Of a stretch of DNA of 64,000 nucleotides, positions 16,410-24,910 are shown in pieces. The notes beneath the pieces were generated by a model that was not told the DNA's origin, ran no database searches, and saw only the letters and a program-made list of their open reading frames with translations. The first letter of the stretch is position 1. Each line of letters starts with the position of its first letter. The position numbers and the translations under genes are program-made. This stretch comes from Mycobacterium sp. 1081908.1 (GTDB lineage: Bacteria > Actinomycetota > Actinomycetes > Mycobacteriales > Mycobacteriaceae): assembly GCF_001673535.1 (NCBI RefSeq), contig NZ_LZLY01000079.1, forward strand, positions 1 through 64,000, read 5' to 3'.

Positions 16410-18053
16410 GTGTTCAGGTCGCCGACAAATCGTTCCAAGGTGATTCGGCAGGAAGAACGCGCCGACGGCAGGCACCCGTCTACCTGGGCACCGTTGCGCA
16501 ATCGCGTGTTTCGCGCTTTGTTCATTGCGCAGTTCGTCTCCAACATCGGCACGTGGATGCAGATCGTGGCGGCCCAGTGGTTCTTGGTGGAATCGCACAG
16601 CAGCGATGTCGTTGTCGCTCTGGTTCAAACCGCCAGTCTTGGGCCGACCCTATTGCTGGGGTTGTTCGCCGGAGCGCTCGCCGACCTTTTCGACCAACGC
16701 CGTCTCCTCATGGTGCTGCAGTCCTATGCCGTGCTGGTGGCGCTGGCGTTGGCGCTGGTGACCTACCTCGGACGGCTGAGCCCAGCATGGTTGTTGGCGT
16801 TCACCGTGGCCATCGGTTGTGCCTCTGCACTCACCGCTCCGGCGTGGCAGGCGATCCAACCCGAGGTCGTCGCGCGTGCGCAGATATCGGCCGCCGCGAC
16901 GCTAGCCAGCGTTTCGGTCAACGTCGCCCGGGCGGTCGGGCCTGCGATCGGTGGCGTCGTTGTTGCGCTGGCGGGACCCGCCGCGGTGTTCGCGTTGAAT
17001 GCCGTCTCGTTCGCAGGCATCATCGTCGCCCTGATGACCTGGCAGCGGTCCAGGCAACTGGCGCCCCTCGAGCGCGAACGACTCAGGCAAGCCGTCGTCA
17101 GCGGACTGCGATACGTCCGACACGGGCCGATATTTCGCAGGATCCTGCTTCGCGCAGCGCTTTTCCTCTTCCCCGCGTCGGCCCTGACGGCGCTGCTGCC
17201 GGTGGCAGCCGCCCAACGGTGGGAGTCGGGGCCCACCGGCTACGGTGTCGCATTAGGGGCCATCGGGGTGGGCGCTGTCCTGGCCGTCGCGGTGGCCGCC
17301 CCGCTGCGCCGGAGGTTCTCGGACAACGTTCTATTGGCGGCGTGTGCCGCCGTCTACGGTCTTGCTCCGTTGGCCGCGGTGTGGCTCCCGTTCGCCGCGG
17401 CGATGCCATTTTTGGTGCTGTCGGGCACGGCGTGGCTGATCACCCTTACCACGCTGAACGCCGCCGCACAGCTGTCATTGCCGCGCTGGGTTCGAGCCCG
17501 TGCGCTGTCGATCTATCTTCTGGCCCTCACGGGGGCTCAAGCGATCGGTTCCTATGCCTGGGGGTTGGTCGCCACCCGCGAGGGGCTCGACGTCGCGATG
17601 ATCGCCTCGGCCATCTTGTTGGGCGTGGTCGCCCTCAGCGTCGGACCGCTTCCGTTGCGCCCGGCGACCGGCAAAGTGAACGTCTTCGACGTTTCCTCGA
17701 CCTTGCCGGTACCGACAATGGTGTCCGAACCGTCTGACGACGATGGGCCGGTGCTGGTGAGCGTTAGTTATCGAGTGCCGGCTGAAAATCTCAAGGACTT
17801 CGTGACAGCGATGGGCGCGGTGAGGCGGTCACGGCTGCGCACGGGTGGCCACAGTTGGCAGCTGTATCAACGTGTGGGAGAACCGGACACGTTCGTCGAA
17901 CGATTCACGGTGGCGTCGTGGACCGAATTCGCGCGTCAGCGCACGGAGCGCTGGTTGGCCTACGACTCGCAAGGCACTGCGGAGGCGATCGGCTACACCG
18001 TCGACAAGAAGCGGCGCCCCGAGTACTACCTCGCGGTGCGCGTGCCTCGATGA
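16410..18053 (+). CDS. Major facilitator exporter with C-terminal soluble domain (MFS_3 type)
   Basis: A 547-residue protein. Residues about 40-420 hold some 10-12 transmembrane helices of the major facilitator superfamily, with GLFAGALADLFDQRRLLMVL as the loop 2-3 signature. The last 115 residues, from about VLVSVSYRVPAENLKDFVTA, form a soluble ferredoxin-like domain resembling antibiotic-biosynthesis monooxygenase folds. This architecture matches the MFS_3 (PF05977) 'transmembrane secretion effector' family, to which enterobactin exporter EntS-like proteins are related. Export of a small molecule is the likely role. The start at GTG 16410 is uncertain. It faces the ATP-grasp/hydrolase operon across a 357-base gap. 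Confidence 0.82.
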   Translation: MFRSPTNRSKVIRQEERADGRHPSTWAPLRNRVFRALFIAQFVSNIGTWMQIVAAQWFLVESHSSDVVVALVQTASLGPTLLLGLFAGALADLFDQRRLLMVLQSYAVLVALALALVTYLGRLSPAWLLAFTVAIGCASALTAPAWQAIQPEVVARAQISAAATLASVSVNVARAVGPAIGGVVVALAGPAAVFALNAVSFAGIIVALMTWQRSRQLAPLERERLRQAVVSGLRYVRHGPIFRRILLRAALFLFPASALTALLPVAAAQRWESGPTGYGVALGAIGVGAVLAVAVAAPLRRRFSDNVLLAACAAVYGLAPLAAVWLPFAAAMPFLVLSGTAWLITLTTLNAAAQLSLPRWVRARALSIYLLALTGAQAIGSYAWGLVATREGLDVAMIASAILLGVVALSVGPLPLRPATGKVNVFDVSSTLPVPTMVSEPSDDDGPVLVSVSYRVPAENLKDFVTAMGAVRRSRLRTGGHSWQLYQRVGEPDTFVERFTVASWTEFARQRTERWLAYDSQGTAEAIGYTVDKKRRPEYYLAVRVPR

Positions 18054-18164
18054 CTCCGCTGCCGCGGAGGCTAACGTTTCACGACGGTTTCAGTTGAGCA
18101 AAGGTATTGCAGCGTACCCGCGATGCGAGGGCCCAGAGCGGCTGATTGGCTTTAGGTTGGCTGC

Positions 18165-18593
18165 ATGGCGGGACTGCACAGTTTCGTGAAGCGGTGGCGC
18201 GCAGCGCTTCACGTAAGCGTGTCGGCATTGATGGTTGCCATCCTCGGACTCGGCGTCGCTCCCGCGGCTCATGCGGCTGCAGCCGCGGCGACGTTGTCGG
18301 TGGAACACACGTGGCAGACCGGTTTTATCGCGAACTTCACCGTCACCAATGCGAGCTTGGCACCGCTGAGCGATTGGAAGCTTGAATTCGACATGCCGGT
18401 GGGGCAATCCGTCTCGCACGCGTGGAATAGCACCGTCACCCAATCCGGCACCCACTTTGTCGTCACACCCGCGAATTGGAATCGCGTCATTTCACCCGCT
18501 GGTTCAGCCACAGGTGGTTTCAGGGGAGTGTTGATCGGCACCTACACGCCGCCGTCTAATTGTGTGCTCAACGGGCAATATCGCTGCAGCTAG
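18165..18593 (+). CDS. Secreted CBM2 carbohydrate-binding protein (Rv1987-like)
   Basis: A 142-residue exported protein: a signal peptide with the stretch ALMVAILGLGVAPAAHA, then a family 2 carbohydrate-binding module. The module shows WQTGFIANFTVTNASLAPLS, the tryptophan-bearing WKLEF and HAWNSTVTQSG, NWNRVISPAGSATGGFRGV and a closing Cys pair (NCVLNGQYRCS). Length and arrangement match M. tuberculosis Rv1987, a CBM2 protein without a catalytic domain. It should bind cellulose- or chitin-like glucans outside the cell. No glycosidase is encoded nearby. Confidence 0.88.
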   Translation: MAGLHSFVKRWRAALHVSVSALMVAILGLGVAPAAHAAAAAATLSVEHTWQTGFIANFTVTNASLAPLSDWKLEFDMPVGQSVSHAWNSTVTQSGTHFVVTPANWNRVISPAGSATGGFRGVLIGTYTPPSNCVLNGQYRCS

Positions 18594-18723
18594 AGTGGCT
18601 GCGCACGGCGAGGCTTACTGGTAACCCGCCCGGTCGCCCGCTTTGAATCTCGTCCGCGTTCGGTGCCCGGTCGTTATCGTAAACGGCGCAACCCGCACAC
18701 GCCGCTGAGAACGGGGGTGAAAT

Positions 18724-20007
18724 GTGGAGAGCCTGGCGCAGGCACTGGCCGCGTCGATGGATCCCGTGTCGTTGATGGGACGCATTGCTGAGCAGGCCTG
18801 TGCGTTTATGCAGAAGGCCGATGGTGCGGCCGTCACGCTACTTCGCGCCTCCGATAACGCGTACGTGACCGTTTCTGGACATGGCGTGCTAGCGAGCACG
18901 CCGGGTTTCGTGGTGCCCAAACAGGGCAGTATTCAGGGCCTCGCGGCGCAGGAAAAACACCCGAAGCTAATAGACGATGCCCGTACAGACCGACGACTGT
19001 CGGCACGGGTTCGTGCGATGAACAAGCAGTGGGGCACGCGGTCGTGGGCGGCGATTCCCCTGATGTACAACGACGACGTCATCGGTTCACTGCTACTGGC
19101 CGCGAGGGCCCCCGCTGCGTTCACCGACACAGATGTCGACGCGATGCTCGCTATCAGTGAGTTCGTTTCCGCCGTGATAGGCGCGCAGTCACAACTGTCC
19201 ACGCTGCTGACCCACGTGATGAGCGACAGCGACGATCGCGGGCAACGCGCCCTTACCGAGCGATTCATCGCCTCGGTGATGTTGCCCGAGGCAGTCGAGA
19301 CCGAAGGACTGCAAGATCGAGTGGACGCACTGCTGGCACAGCCGGACGCTCTCAGCGCGGTCTTTCAACCCATCGTCCATCTGACAAGCGGCAAGACGAT
19401 TGCCTACGAGGGGTTGATACGCTTTCCCGCCTCGTCGGAGTTGACCCCGACGCAATGGTTCAACGCTGCCCGGCGCGTGGGCCGAGGCGTCGACTTGGAA
19501 CATGCCGCGCTGTGCACCGTCCTGAGTGGCGCTCGCGGCATCCCCAGCGATTGTCCGGTCGCCGGCAACCTGAGCCCGAGCGCCGCGCTGGAGCCGGCGA
19601 TTCAGGACGTGCTTACATTTCAGGGCCGGCCGTTGATCGTGGAAATCACCGAGCACGAACCGTTTCCGGATGATCTCGGCGCGGGCCTGACCCATCTGCG
19701 CGATCACGGAATACGTGTGGCAGTCGACGATGCCGGCGCCGGATACGCCAGCTTCACCCAACTGCTGCGGCTACGCCCCGACATCATCAAGATCGACGGC
19801 GAGTTGATCGCCGGAATCGACGAGGATCCCGTCAAACGTGCGTTGGCGACGGCACTGAACTCGCTGGCATCCGAGCTGCAGGCGAAATTAGTCGCCGAAG
19901 GTGTGGAGACACCCAGCCAGCTCCAGACGCTGATTCGTCTCGGCGTCGAATACGGACAAGGCATTCATCTCGGGCAACCCCAACCAGGCGCTGATACGTC
20001 GGCATAA
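18724..20007 (+). CDS. GAF-EAL cyclic di-GMP phosphodiesterase
   Basis: A 427-residue protein with an N-terminal GAF domain (about 10-150; FMQKADGAAVTLLRA, TRSWAAIPLMYNDDVIGSLL) and an EAL domain (about 195-420). The EAL core residues all appear conserved: Glu in YEGLIRF, Asn in GNLSPSA, Glu in VEITEHE, the Asp pair in VDDAGAGYAS, Lys in IIKIDGELI, Glu in AEGVE and Gln in GQGIHLG. It should therefore hydrolyse cyclic di-GMP, with the GAF domain sensing a ligand or redox state. The GTG at 18724 follows GGGGTGA; an ATG two bases earlier is out of frame. A membrane cyclase gene follows on the same strand. Confidence 0.9.
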   Translation: MESLAQALAASMDPVSLMGRIAEQACAFMQKADGAAVTLLRASDNAYVTVSGHGVLASTPGFVVPKQGSIQGLAAQEKHPKLIDDARTDRRLSARVRAMNKQWGTRSWAAIPLMYNDDVIGSLLLAARAPAAFTDTDVDAMLAISEFVSAVIGAQSQLSTLLTHVMSDSDDRGQRALTERFIASVMLPEAVETEGLQDRVDALLAQPDALSAVFQPIVHLTSGKTIAYEGLIRFPASSELTPTQWFNAARRVGRGVDLEHAALCTVLSGARGIPSDCPVAGNLSPSAALEPAIQDVLTFQGRPLIVEITEHEPFPDDLGAGLTHLRDHGIRVAVDDAGAGYASFTQLLRLRPDIIKIDGELIAGIDEDPVKRALATALNSLASELQAKLVAEGVETPSQLQTLIRLGVEYGQGIHLGQPQPGADTSA

Positions 20008-20107
20008 CTGGCGGGCATCGCCTGTAATATCGTTCGCTGATCTTCGTGCACTCTTGCGTTTGATTCGCGGCAATATTCTCAGGGCGGTCGAGGAGGCGTC
20101 TCCAAAG

Positions 20108-21253
20108 ATGGCTTCGCTGGCCGAGTCCAGAAGTTTCGCGGTGTTTCGCGGTCTCGTCGGTGAATGGTGGAATTCGCCAGTCGACTACGCCGCACAGGTG
20201 CAGTACTTCGCCAAGCGGTCGATGGCAGAGGCCATCCGAGTAATGATCGGGGTGGGTAACGGGCTGACGGTCGTGACTGCCCTGGCGATTCTTCTTCCCT
20301 GGGCCGGCCCGCATCGTCTGGTCTCTCAGGTTGTGGTGGCGTCGTTCACGGTCCTGGTGATGTTTTGGGTGATCCGGTGGTGCTTTCGACCATGGCCGTC
20401 ACTGCCGGTGTCGCGCGCGTTCGTGATTACCTGCGACATCGGCATCGCCACGCTGGCGCTGTACGAACCAGCCTGGCTCGCGGGCCTGTACGGGTTCAAC
20501 GCGTTCACGCAACTCTCGGTCTATCTGCTGTTCTTCGACGGGCCGAGATTCCTTGCCCTGCATACCCTGTGGATCTTCGCGTCGACGGCCGTGTTTGCCA
20601 TTCGGGCGGCTGCGGACGCGCACTTTGACGTCGCGGTCTTCGCCGTTAGCATCCTGGCCGTGACGACACCGGTCCTCGCCGCACCCGTGGGGATCCAGTT
20701 CGGGATCCGGACGCTGCGCAACGACGCCAACGAGTCGGGCACCGATCCGCTGACCGGTCTGCTCAACCGGCGGGGCCTGCACCTGTACTTCGCCGAGCTG
20801 TTGAGCGATCATCACCGCTCGGGCGGGCAGTTGGCCGTGATGGTCGCCGACCTCGACCATTTCAAAGAAATCAACGACACCTTCGGCCATCCGATCGGCG
20901 ATGACGTCTTGATTCGCACCGCTCGGCGGATCGAATCCGCTGTGCGGAGTAGGGCATTAGTGGCCCGAATCGGCGGAGAAGAATTTGTCGTCATCGACGT
21001 TACCGAGCCTGGCCACACGCAACGAACCGCCGAACAAGTCAGGTGCGCGATCGCCGCACCGGCCGATCACGCTCCCGTCACCGCCAGCATCGGCGTTACT
21101 CATGTCGAACTCGGCGTCTTCACAGCGCCGGAGGCCGACCCGATGGCCCTCCTCGACGCCAGCATCAGTCGAGCCGACCAAGCGATGCTCGATGCGAAAC
21201 GCAAGGGCGGCAACATCACCGTCGACACAACTCCCGTTGATCAAGACAGTTGA
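20108..21253 (+). CDS. Membrane-bound diguanylate cyclase (GGDEF)
   Basis: A 381-residue protein with six predicted membrane helices in residues about 45-200 (for example VVTALAILLPWAG and LSVYLLFFDGPRFLALHTLW). A GGDEF domain follows (DPLTGLLNRRGLH, VADLDHFKEINDTFGHPIGD, VARIGGEEFVV). The catalytic GGEEF is intact; the inhibitory RxxD site is degenerate (RSRA). The ATG at 20108 has an AGGAGG site eleven bases upstream and is preferred over the in-frame TTG at 20054. It lies 100 bases after the GAF-EAL gene, pairing synthesis and breakdown of cyclic di-GMP. Confidence 0.88.
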   Translation: MASLAESRSFAVFRGLVGEWWNSPVDYAAQVQYFAKRSMAEAIRVMIGVGNGLTVVTALAILLPWAGPHRLVSQVVVASFTVLVMFWVIRWCFRPWPSLPVSRAFVITCDIGIATLALYEPAWLAGLYGFNAFTQLSVYLLFFDGPRFLALHTLWIFASTAVFAIRAAADAHFDVAVFAVSILAVTTPVLAAPVGIQFGIRTLRNDANESGTDPLTGLLNRRGLHLYFAELLSDHHRSGGQLAVMVADLDHFKEINDTFGHPIGDDVLIRTARRIESAVRSRALVARIGGEEFVVIDVTEPGHTQRTAEQVRCAIAAPADHAPVTASIGVTHVELGVFTAPEADPMALLDASISRADQAMLDAKRKGGNITVDTTPVDQDS

Positions 21254-21367
21254 GTCGTCGGGCCGCTCGCCGGCACTCAGGGCAGACGCCCGATCAGTAG
21301 GGAATGTGGCAGCAGCTGGCAGCGCAACGGGTCGAGGTGGCAGTCAGTTCGCGGCATCGTGGTCGGC

Positions 21368-21790
21368 ATGAACACGCGCTCCGATGCAGAGCAATTCGTC
21401 ACGAGGTTTGCCGACTTCTGGCGCCATCCGTCATCGCACGGGTTGCCGGAATTGCTGCATCCAAATGTCGTGCTTGTGCAACCGCTCGCACCGCGCACGG
21501 TCGGCATCGAGGCCGCACAAGCACAGTTCGACCGATTCTGCCGCTCCCTTCCCGGGCTGACTGCCGACGTCGACCACTGGAGCGGCGACGACGACATCGT
21601 CTTCATCGAATTCCGGCTCCGTGCCTTCCTCGGACGCGACGTATTCGAATGGCCGAATGTCAACCGGCTCCGGCTGCGTGACGGCAAGGGCATCGAGCGC
21701 ATCACCTACTTCGACGCTCTAGCCGTGCTGCCAACGCTGCTGCGCCACCCGTCAGTCGCCTGGCGCTGGCACCGCTCCAAAGTGCGTTAA
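21368..21790 (+). CDS. SnoaL-like (NTF2-fold) protein
   Basis: A 140-residue protein starting MNTRSDAEQFVTRFADFWRH. The pattern of an N-terminal helix, LLHPNVVLVQPLAPRTVG, the strand IVFIEFRLRAFLGRDVFEWP and the closing LRDGKGIERITYFDALAV is typical of SnoaL_2/nuclear transport factor 2-like proteins. Ligand and activity are unknown. The start is the ATG three codons into the longest frame, matching family length. Confidence 0.7.
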   Translation: MNTRSDAEQFVTRFADFWRHPSSHGLPELLHPNVVLVQPLAPRTVGIEAAQAQFDRFCRSLPGLTADVDHWSGDDDIVFIEFRLRAFLGRDVFEWPNVNRLRLRDGKGIERITYFDALAVLPTLLRHPSVAWRWHRSKVR

Positions 21791-21859
21791 GCGGACTATG
21801 CGTCTTGAGTGGCGGTCAGGTGGGCCGACGATTGACGCCCAACCGTCCGTCGCTGCCGA

Positions 21860-22669
21860 TCAGGACGCGATGAACGCCAGCAGATCCGGGTTGAGAACAT
21901 CCGCGTGCGTGGTGAGCATGCCGTGCGGATAACCCTCATAGGTCTTCAACGCGCCGTTCTGGAGTAGGTCGACCGCTCGGGGCACCGCGCTGGCGAACGG
22001 CACAATCTGATCGTCGTCGCCGTGCATCACCAGGACGGGAACGGTGATCGCCTTCAGCTCTTCGGAGTAGTCCTGGAGCCAGGACACCACCGTCTCGTAG
22101 TGAGCCTGGGCGCTGCCGGACATGCCCTGTCGCCACCAGTTCGCGATGACCGCCTCGGACGGCTCCACGCCCGATCGGTTGAACCCGTAGAACGGACCCT
22201 CCGGCACCGCACGAAAGAACTCCGATCGATTTCCCAAGACACCCGCCCGCACCGCCTCGAACCACTCCTGGGGTTGGCCGCCCGGATTGTTCTCCGTCTG
22301 GGCCATGCTCGGTGTCGGAGAAGACACCAGTACCGCCTTGGCGACCCGCTCCTGATGGCGTGCCACATAGCAAGCGACCTCAGCCCCACCAGTCGAGTGC
22401 CCAATATGGACGGCCTCGCGCAGGTCGAGCCGATCGGTCAACGCCGCCAGGTCGGCCACCCAGTGCTCGATGTCATTGCCGTTCCCAACCTGCTCGGACC
22501 GGCCATGCCCGCGCCGGTCGTGAGCGATGACGCGATAGCCCTGGTGCAGGAAGAACATCTTCTGCGCGTCCCAGTCGTCGGCCGTCAGCGGCCAGCCATG
22601 ACTGAAAACGATTGGCCGGCCAGAGCCCCAGTCCTTGTAGACACCATCCGACGTGGCGATGGTAGGCAT
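21860..22669 (-). CDS. Alpha/beta hydrolase, non-haem haloperoxidase type
   Basis: A 269-residue hydrolase of the bacterial cofactor-free haloperoxidase/esterase group. The full catalytic triad is visible: Ser92 in GHSTGG, an Asp at about 219-220 in MHGDDDQIVPF and His249 in GYPHGM. The opening GRPIVFSHGWPLTADDWDAQ and AHDRRGHGRSEQ are diagnostic. These enzymes act as esterases or perhydrolases; halogenation is a side activity. A GGGGAACG ribosome-binding site precedes the ATG, and a perfect 7-base-arm hairpin lies 25-43 bases upstream. Confidence 0.9.
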   Translation of the reverse strand: MPTIATSDGVYKDWGSGRPIVFSHGWPLTADDWDAQKMFFLHQGYRVIAHDRRGHGRSEQVGNGNDIEHWVADLAALTDRLDLREAVHIGHSTGGAEVACYVARHQERVAKAVLVSSPTPSMAQTENNPGGQPQEWFEAVRAGVLGNRSEFFRAVPEGPFYGFNRSGVEPSEAVIANWWRQGMSGSAQAHYETVVSWLQDYSEELKAITVPVLVMHGDDDQIVPFASAVPRAVDLLQNGALKTYEGYPHGMLTTHADVLNPDLLAFIAS

Positions 22670-23047
22670 AGTCGTTCCCCGCGCAGTGGCCCCTCGCGGG
22701 CGCTTCCCGCGATCGAGTGACAGTCAACCGTAAGTCACCAGGTTGTCCTGCGAGCTCTCCAGCCAGTTGCCGCGACAGCCGGGGAGGACGGTTTGCGCAC
22801 TCAGCGTTGTCCGTCGAATACCGTTGGTGTCCAGGCATTTTGACTGAAACGGCGGGTGCGGGTCACCCGAGCGTCCGCGTCCTCACGCGGAGCATGGCCG
22901 TCGGCGCGGAGCACAATTCTGTGCTGTGACCGTTAAGGCTCGTTTACCGCAATCGTGATTTTCGCGCTCGTATCATTGGATTTACGAGAAGTCCAAAGCT
23001 GCCGACCAATAACGCCCGATCGGCATCCGCAAGCCTGGGGGGCTGAT
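22670..23047. promoter_or_regulatory. Gene-free interval with inverted repeat upstream of haloperoxidase gene
   Basis: About 378 bases between divergent genes. TCGCGGG (22694-22700) and CCCGCGA (22706-22712) form perfect arms around CGCTT, in the presumed leader of the minus-strand hydrolase. The remainder shows no convincing gene or repeat; a somewhat AT-richer stretch at 22950-22985 may hold the promoter of the small membrane protein gene. Confidence 0.4.
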
Positions 23048-23293
23048 ATGACGACCGCAATCGCCGCGCACCAGCCGGTCGAGAAAGACGCGGCTCACGA
23101 GCATGAAGCTGTCACTTCGGCGATCGCAAGACTCGACGCTATCGACTGCCGAGGGGACTCCGTTCTCGCCGAATTCAAGCCGCGCTGGCGACTCACGGAA
23201 GAAGAGATCGTGCGCGCGGCGATCACGGTGATTTTGGTGGCCCTGGTGGCGGTGATCGGCATCGCCGTGGGCGCGATCGTGACAATGGGCTAG
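23048..23293 (+). CDS. Small single-pass membrane protein
   Basis: An 81-residue protein, MTTAIAAHQPVEKDAAHEHE, with a charged N-terminal half and one C-terminal transmembrane helix (ITVILVALVAVIGIAVGAIV). The predicted topology is a cytoplasmic N-terminus with a tail anchor. It has no recognised family. The ATG at 23048 is chosen because the sequence before it lacks any protein-like character. Confidence 0.55.
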   Translation: MTTAIAAHQPVEKDAAHEHEAVTSAIARLDAIDCRGDSVLAEFKPRWRLTEEEIVRAAITVILVALVAVIGIAVGAIVTMG

Positions 23294-23514
23294 CAGCCGT
23301 GCCCGCGGCACGTCGGTTCGCCCGTCGCGATCACCCCGTGAGGCCGCGGTCCGCGCCACTGCACTGGGGACAGCTGGTCGGACGACGCGGAGCGGCGAAG
23401 CGGTGCTTGCGATGAGAGCTGAATTATCTCATGAATACGACGAGATCTATTGGTAGTGCTGCATATTCGATTCGTGCGTATTCACCGATGAAGCGAGGTG
23501 CGCGAGTTGAGTGA

Positions 23515-23970
23515 CTAGCCTTTCCAGACGACCTTGTCCGTGCCTCCGGCGTCCCGGTAGACGACACTGTCGGGGTTCGTACCGTTGCGAACGTCGAAGT
23601 AAATGCGCCCAGTAACGGGGCTGCCTAGGGGGAGTGGCCCCTCAGGAAGGCCGTCGGTCTGGTTGCCCTTCATTACCGCGAACGTGGAGCTGTTGACCGC
23701 CCGAGCGTTGAAGTCGGCAATGTTCGGGATCGCGTTACCGCTCACACCTTTGGCCGTGACGTCGGAGTACCAAATTCCGTCGTTATGGCCGCTGGGCTGC
23801 AGGTTGCTCACGGTGTAGTCGATGGTGCCACCATTACTGGAAAGCTCTGCCATCTGGCCGAATTGCAGTACTTGCGGATCGGCGAATGCCGGTGTTGCCG
23901 CGAGGATTCCGGCCGCCGCCAATGCAGCTGTTAGTGCAGTTGTCTTCGATGCAATGTGTGAGAACGCCAC
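23515..23970 (-). CDS. Secreted MPT63-family protein (DUF1942)
   Basis: A 151-residue exported protein starting at GTG behind GAAGGGAG. The signal peptide (TALTAALAAAGILAATPAFA) ends at AFA-DP. The mature part shows family features of the mycobacterial antigen MPT63: a GGTIDYTVSNLQPSG strand, IADFNARAVNSSTF, and near the end LGSPVTGRIYFDVRNGTNPD. MPT63 is an immunoglobulin-like beta-sandwich of unknown function, specific to mycobacteria and relatives. This is probably a paralogue rather than the orthologue of Rv1926c, since only the fold pattern is shared. Confidence 0.82.
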   Translation of the reverse strand: MAFSHIASKTTALTAALAAAGILAATPAFADPQVLQFGQMAELSSNGGTIDYTVSNLQPSGHNDGIWYSDVTAKGVSGNAIPNIADFNARAVNSSTFAVMKGNQTDGLPEGPLPLGSPVTGRIYFDVRNGTNPDSVVYRDAGGTDKVVWKG

Positions 23971-24282
23971 GTCGGGCTCCCTTCATGAGGTGCCGGCTGT
24001 CGAAGAGCGGCAGCCGATTCACACGTGAGGTCTATCCCGTGTTCGGAATTTCAAACCAGATGTCACGAACGGACCCGCCGAGCCCATGGTGGATTTCATC
24101 GAGCACCGATGATCCCTAGGCAGGTGCTCTGCCTCGCCGGCTATGACCGCGTCGTAAGGTCGTTCGGAGCTACGACGACCGCGACCGCCTGCGCCCCTCG
24201 CATGGTTCGGTTGTGGTCGGAGCCGGGCGGGGAGGTCGGCCGCAACTTGACCACTCCAGAGGAAGACACGGGGGAGAAGCTC
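23971..24282. other. Divergent intergenic region, nothing recognised
   Basis: About 312 bases between the MPT63-like gene and the lipoprotein gene. I see ribosome-binding sites at both ends but no clear palindrome, repeat or reading frame with protein-like content. Confidence 0.4.
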
Positions 24283-24891
24283 ATGAGAACGATCGCATAC
24301 CGCCACCCGGCGATGGTCGGCCTGGCCGCCGTCGCGCTGATTACTGCCGGCTGCAGCAATGGCACGAGCGTCGACGCGTCGCCACCGCCTCAGGTCGGGG
24401 TGAATGCCAGCTCGACGTCTAAAACCCCAGCGCAGCCCACCGAGGTGAAGCTCATCGGGGAGCGCGACGTCGAGGTGACGCTGACCGGCCCGATCGCTGC
24501 CAAATACTCGTCGGCGACCGAGGATCAGAAGAAAGCTCTCGGCAAGCCGCTGACGGGCGACCGCAACGCGGGGACACGGCAGAGCGGGCTGGTATTCCAG
24601 CAGTTTCAGGGCGGCGTGATCACCGCCAAGAACGACCAGGCCGGCACGCCCGCGTACATCACCACAGGCAAGATCCGGGAGGCCTGGAACGTGCCACGCG
24701 ACCCGGACGGCACGCCCGCGATCACCGGCACTAACGGTTCGGCGGGCCCGCTGGGCTTTCCCACCAGCGATGTGAACGCAGTCGGCGATCTGCTGGTGTC
24801 GAACTTCGAGCACGGCAGGATCGAGTACAACTCGAAGACGGGCCAGGCCGAAGTGACGGTAAACGGCAAGGTCGTACCGTCCGGGCTGTAG
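24283..24891 (+). CDS. Lipoprotein with LGFP-type repeat
   Basis: A 202-residue lipoprotein. The signal ends in a lipobox LITAGC with the lipidated Cys at residue 24. A Thr/Pro-rich linker leads into a domain with RQSGLVFQQFQGGVITAKND and GPLGFPTSDVNAVGDLLVSN, an LGFP repeat unit of the kind that anchors actinobacterial proteins to the cell wall. The extracellular face of the membrane is the expected location. The ATG at 24283 has GGGGGAGAAG just upstream; in-frame codons before it are not protein-like. Confidence 0.8.
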   Translation: MRTIAYRHPAMVGLAAVALITAGCSNGTSVDASPPPQVGVNASSTSKTPAQPTEVKLIGERDVEVTLTGPIAAKYSSATEDQKKALGKPLTGDRNAGTRQSGLVFQQFQGGVITAKNDQAGTPAYITTGKIREAWNVPRDPDGTPAITGTNGSAGPLGFPTSDVNAVGDLLVSNFEHGRIEYNSKTGQAEVTVNGKVVPSGL

Positions 24892-24910
24892 CCGGAAAAT
24901 CAGGCGTTCA

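Noticed and set aside
16097..17737. Long open frame on the plus strand overlapping the exporter gene in another frame
   Set aside because: Its composition is Arg/Gly-rich shadow sequence; the exporter frame has clear transmembrane helices and family motifs.
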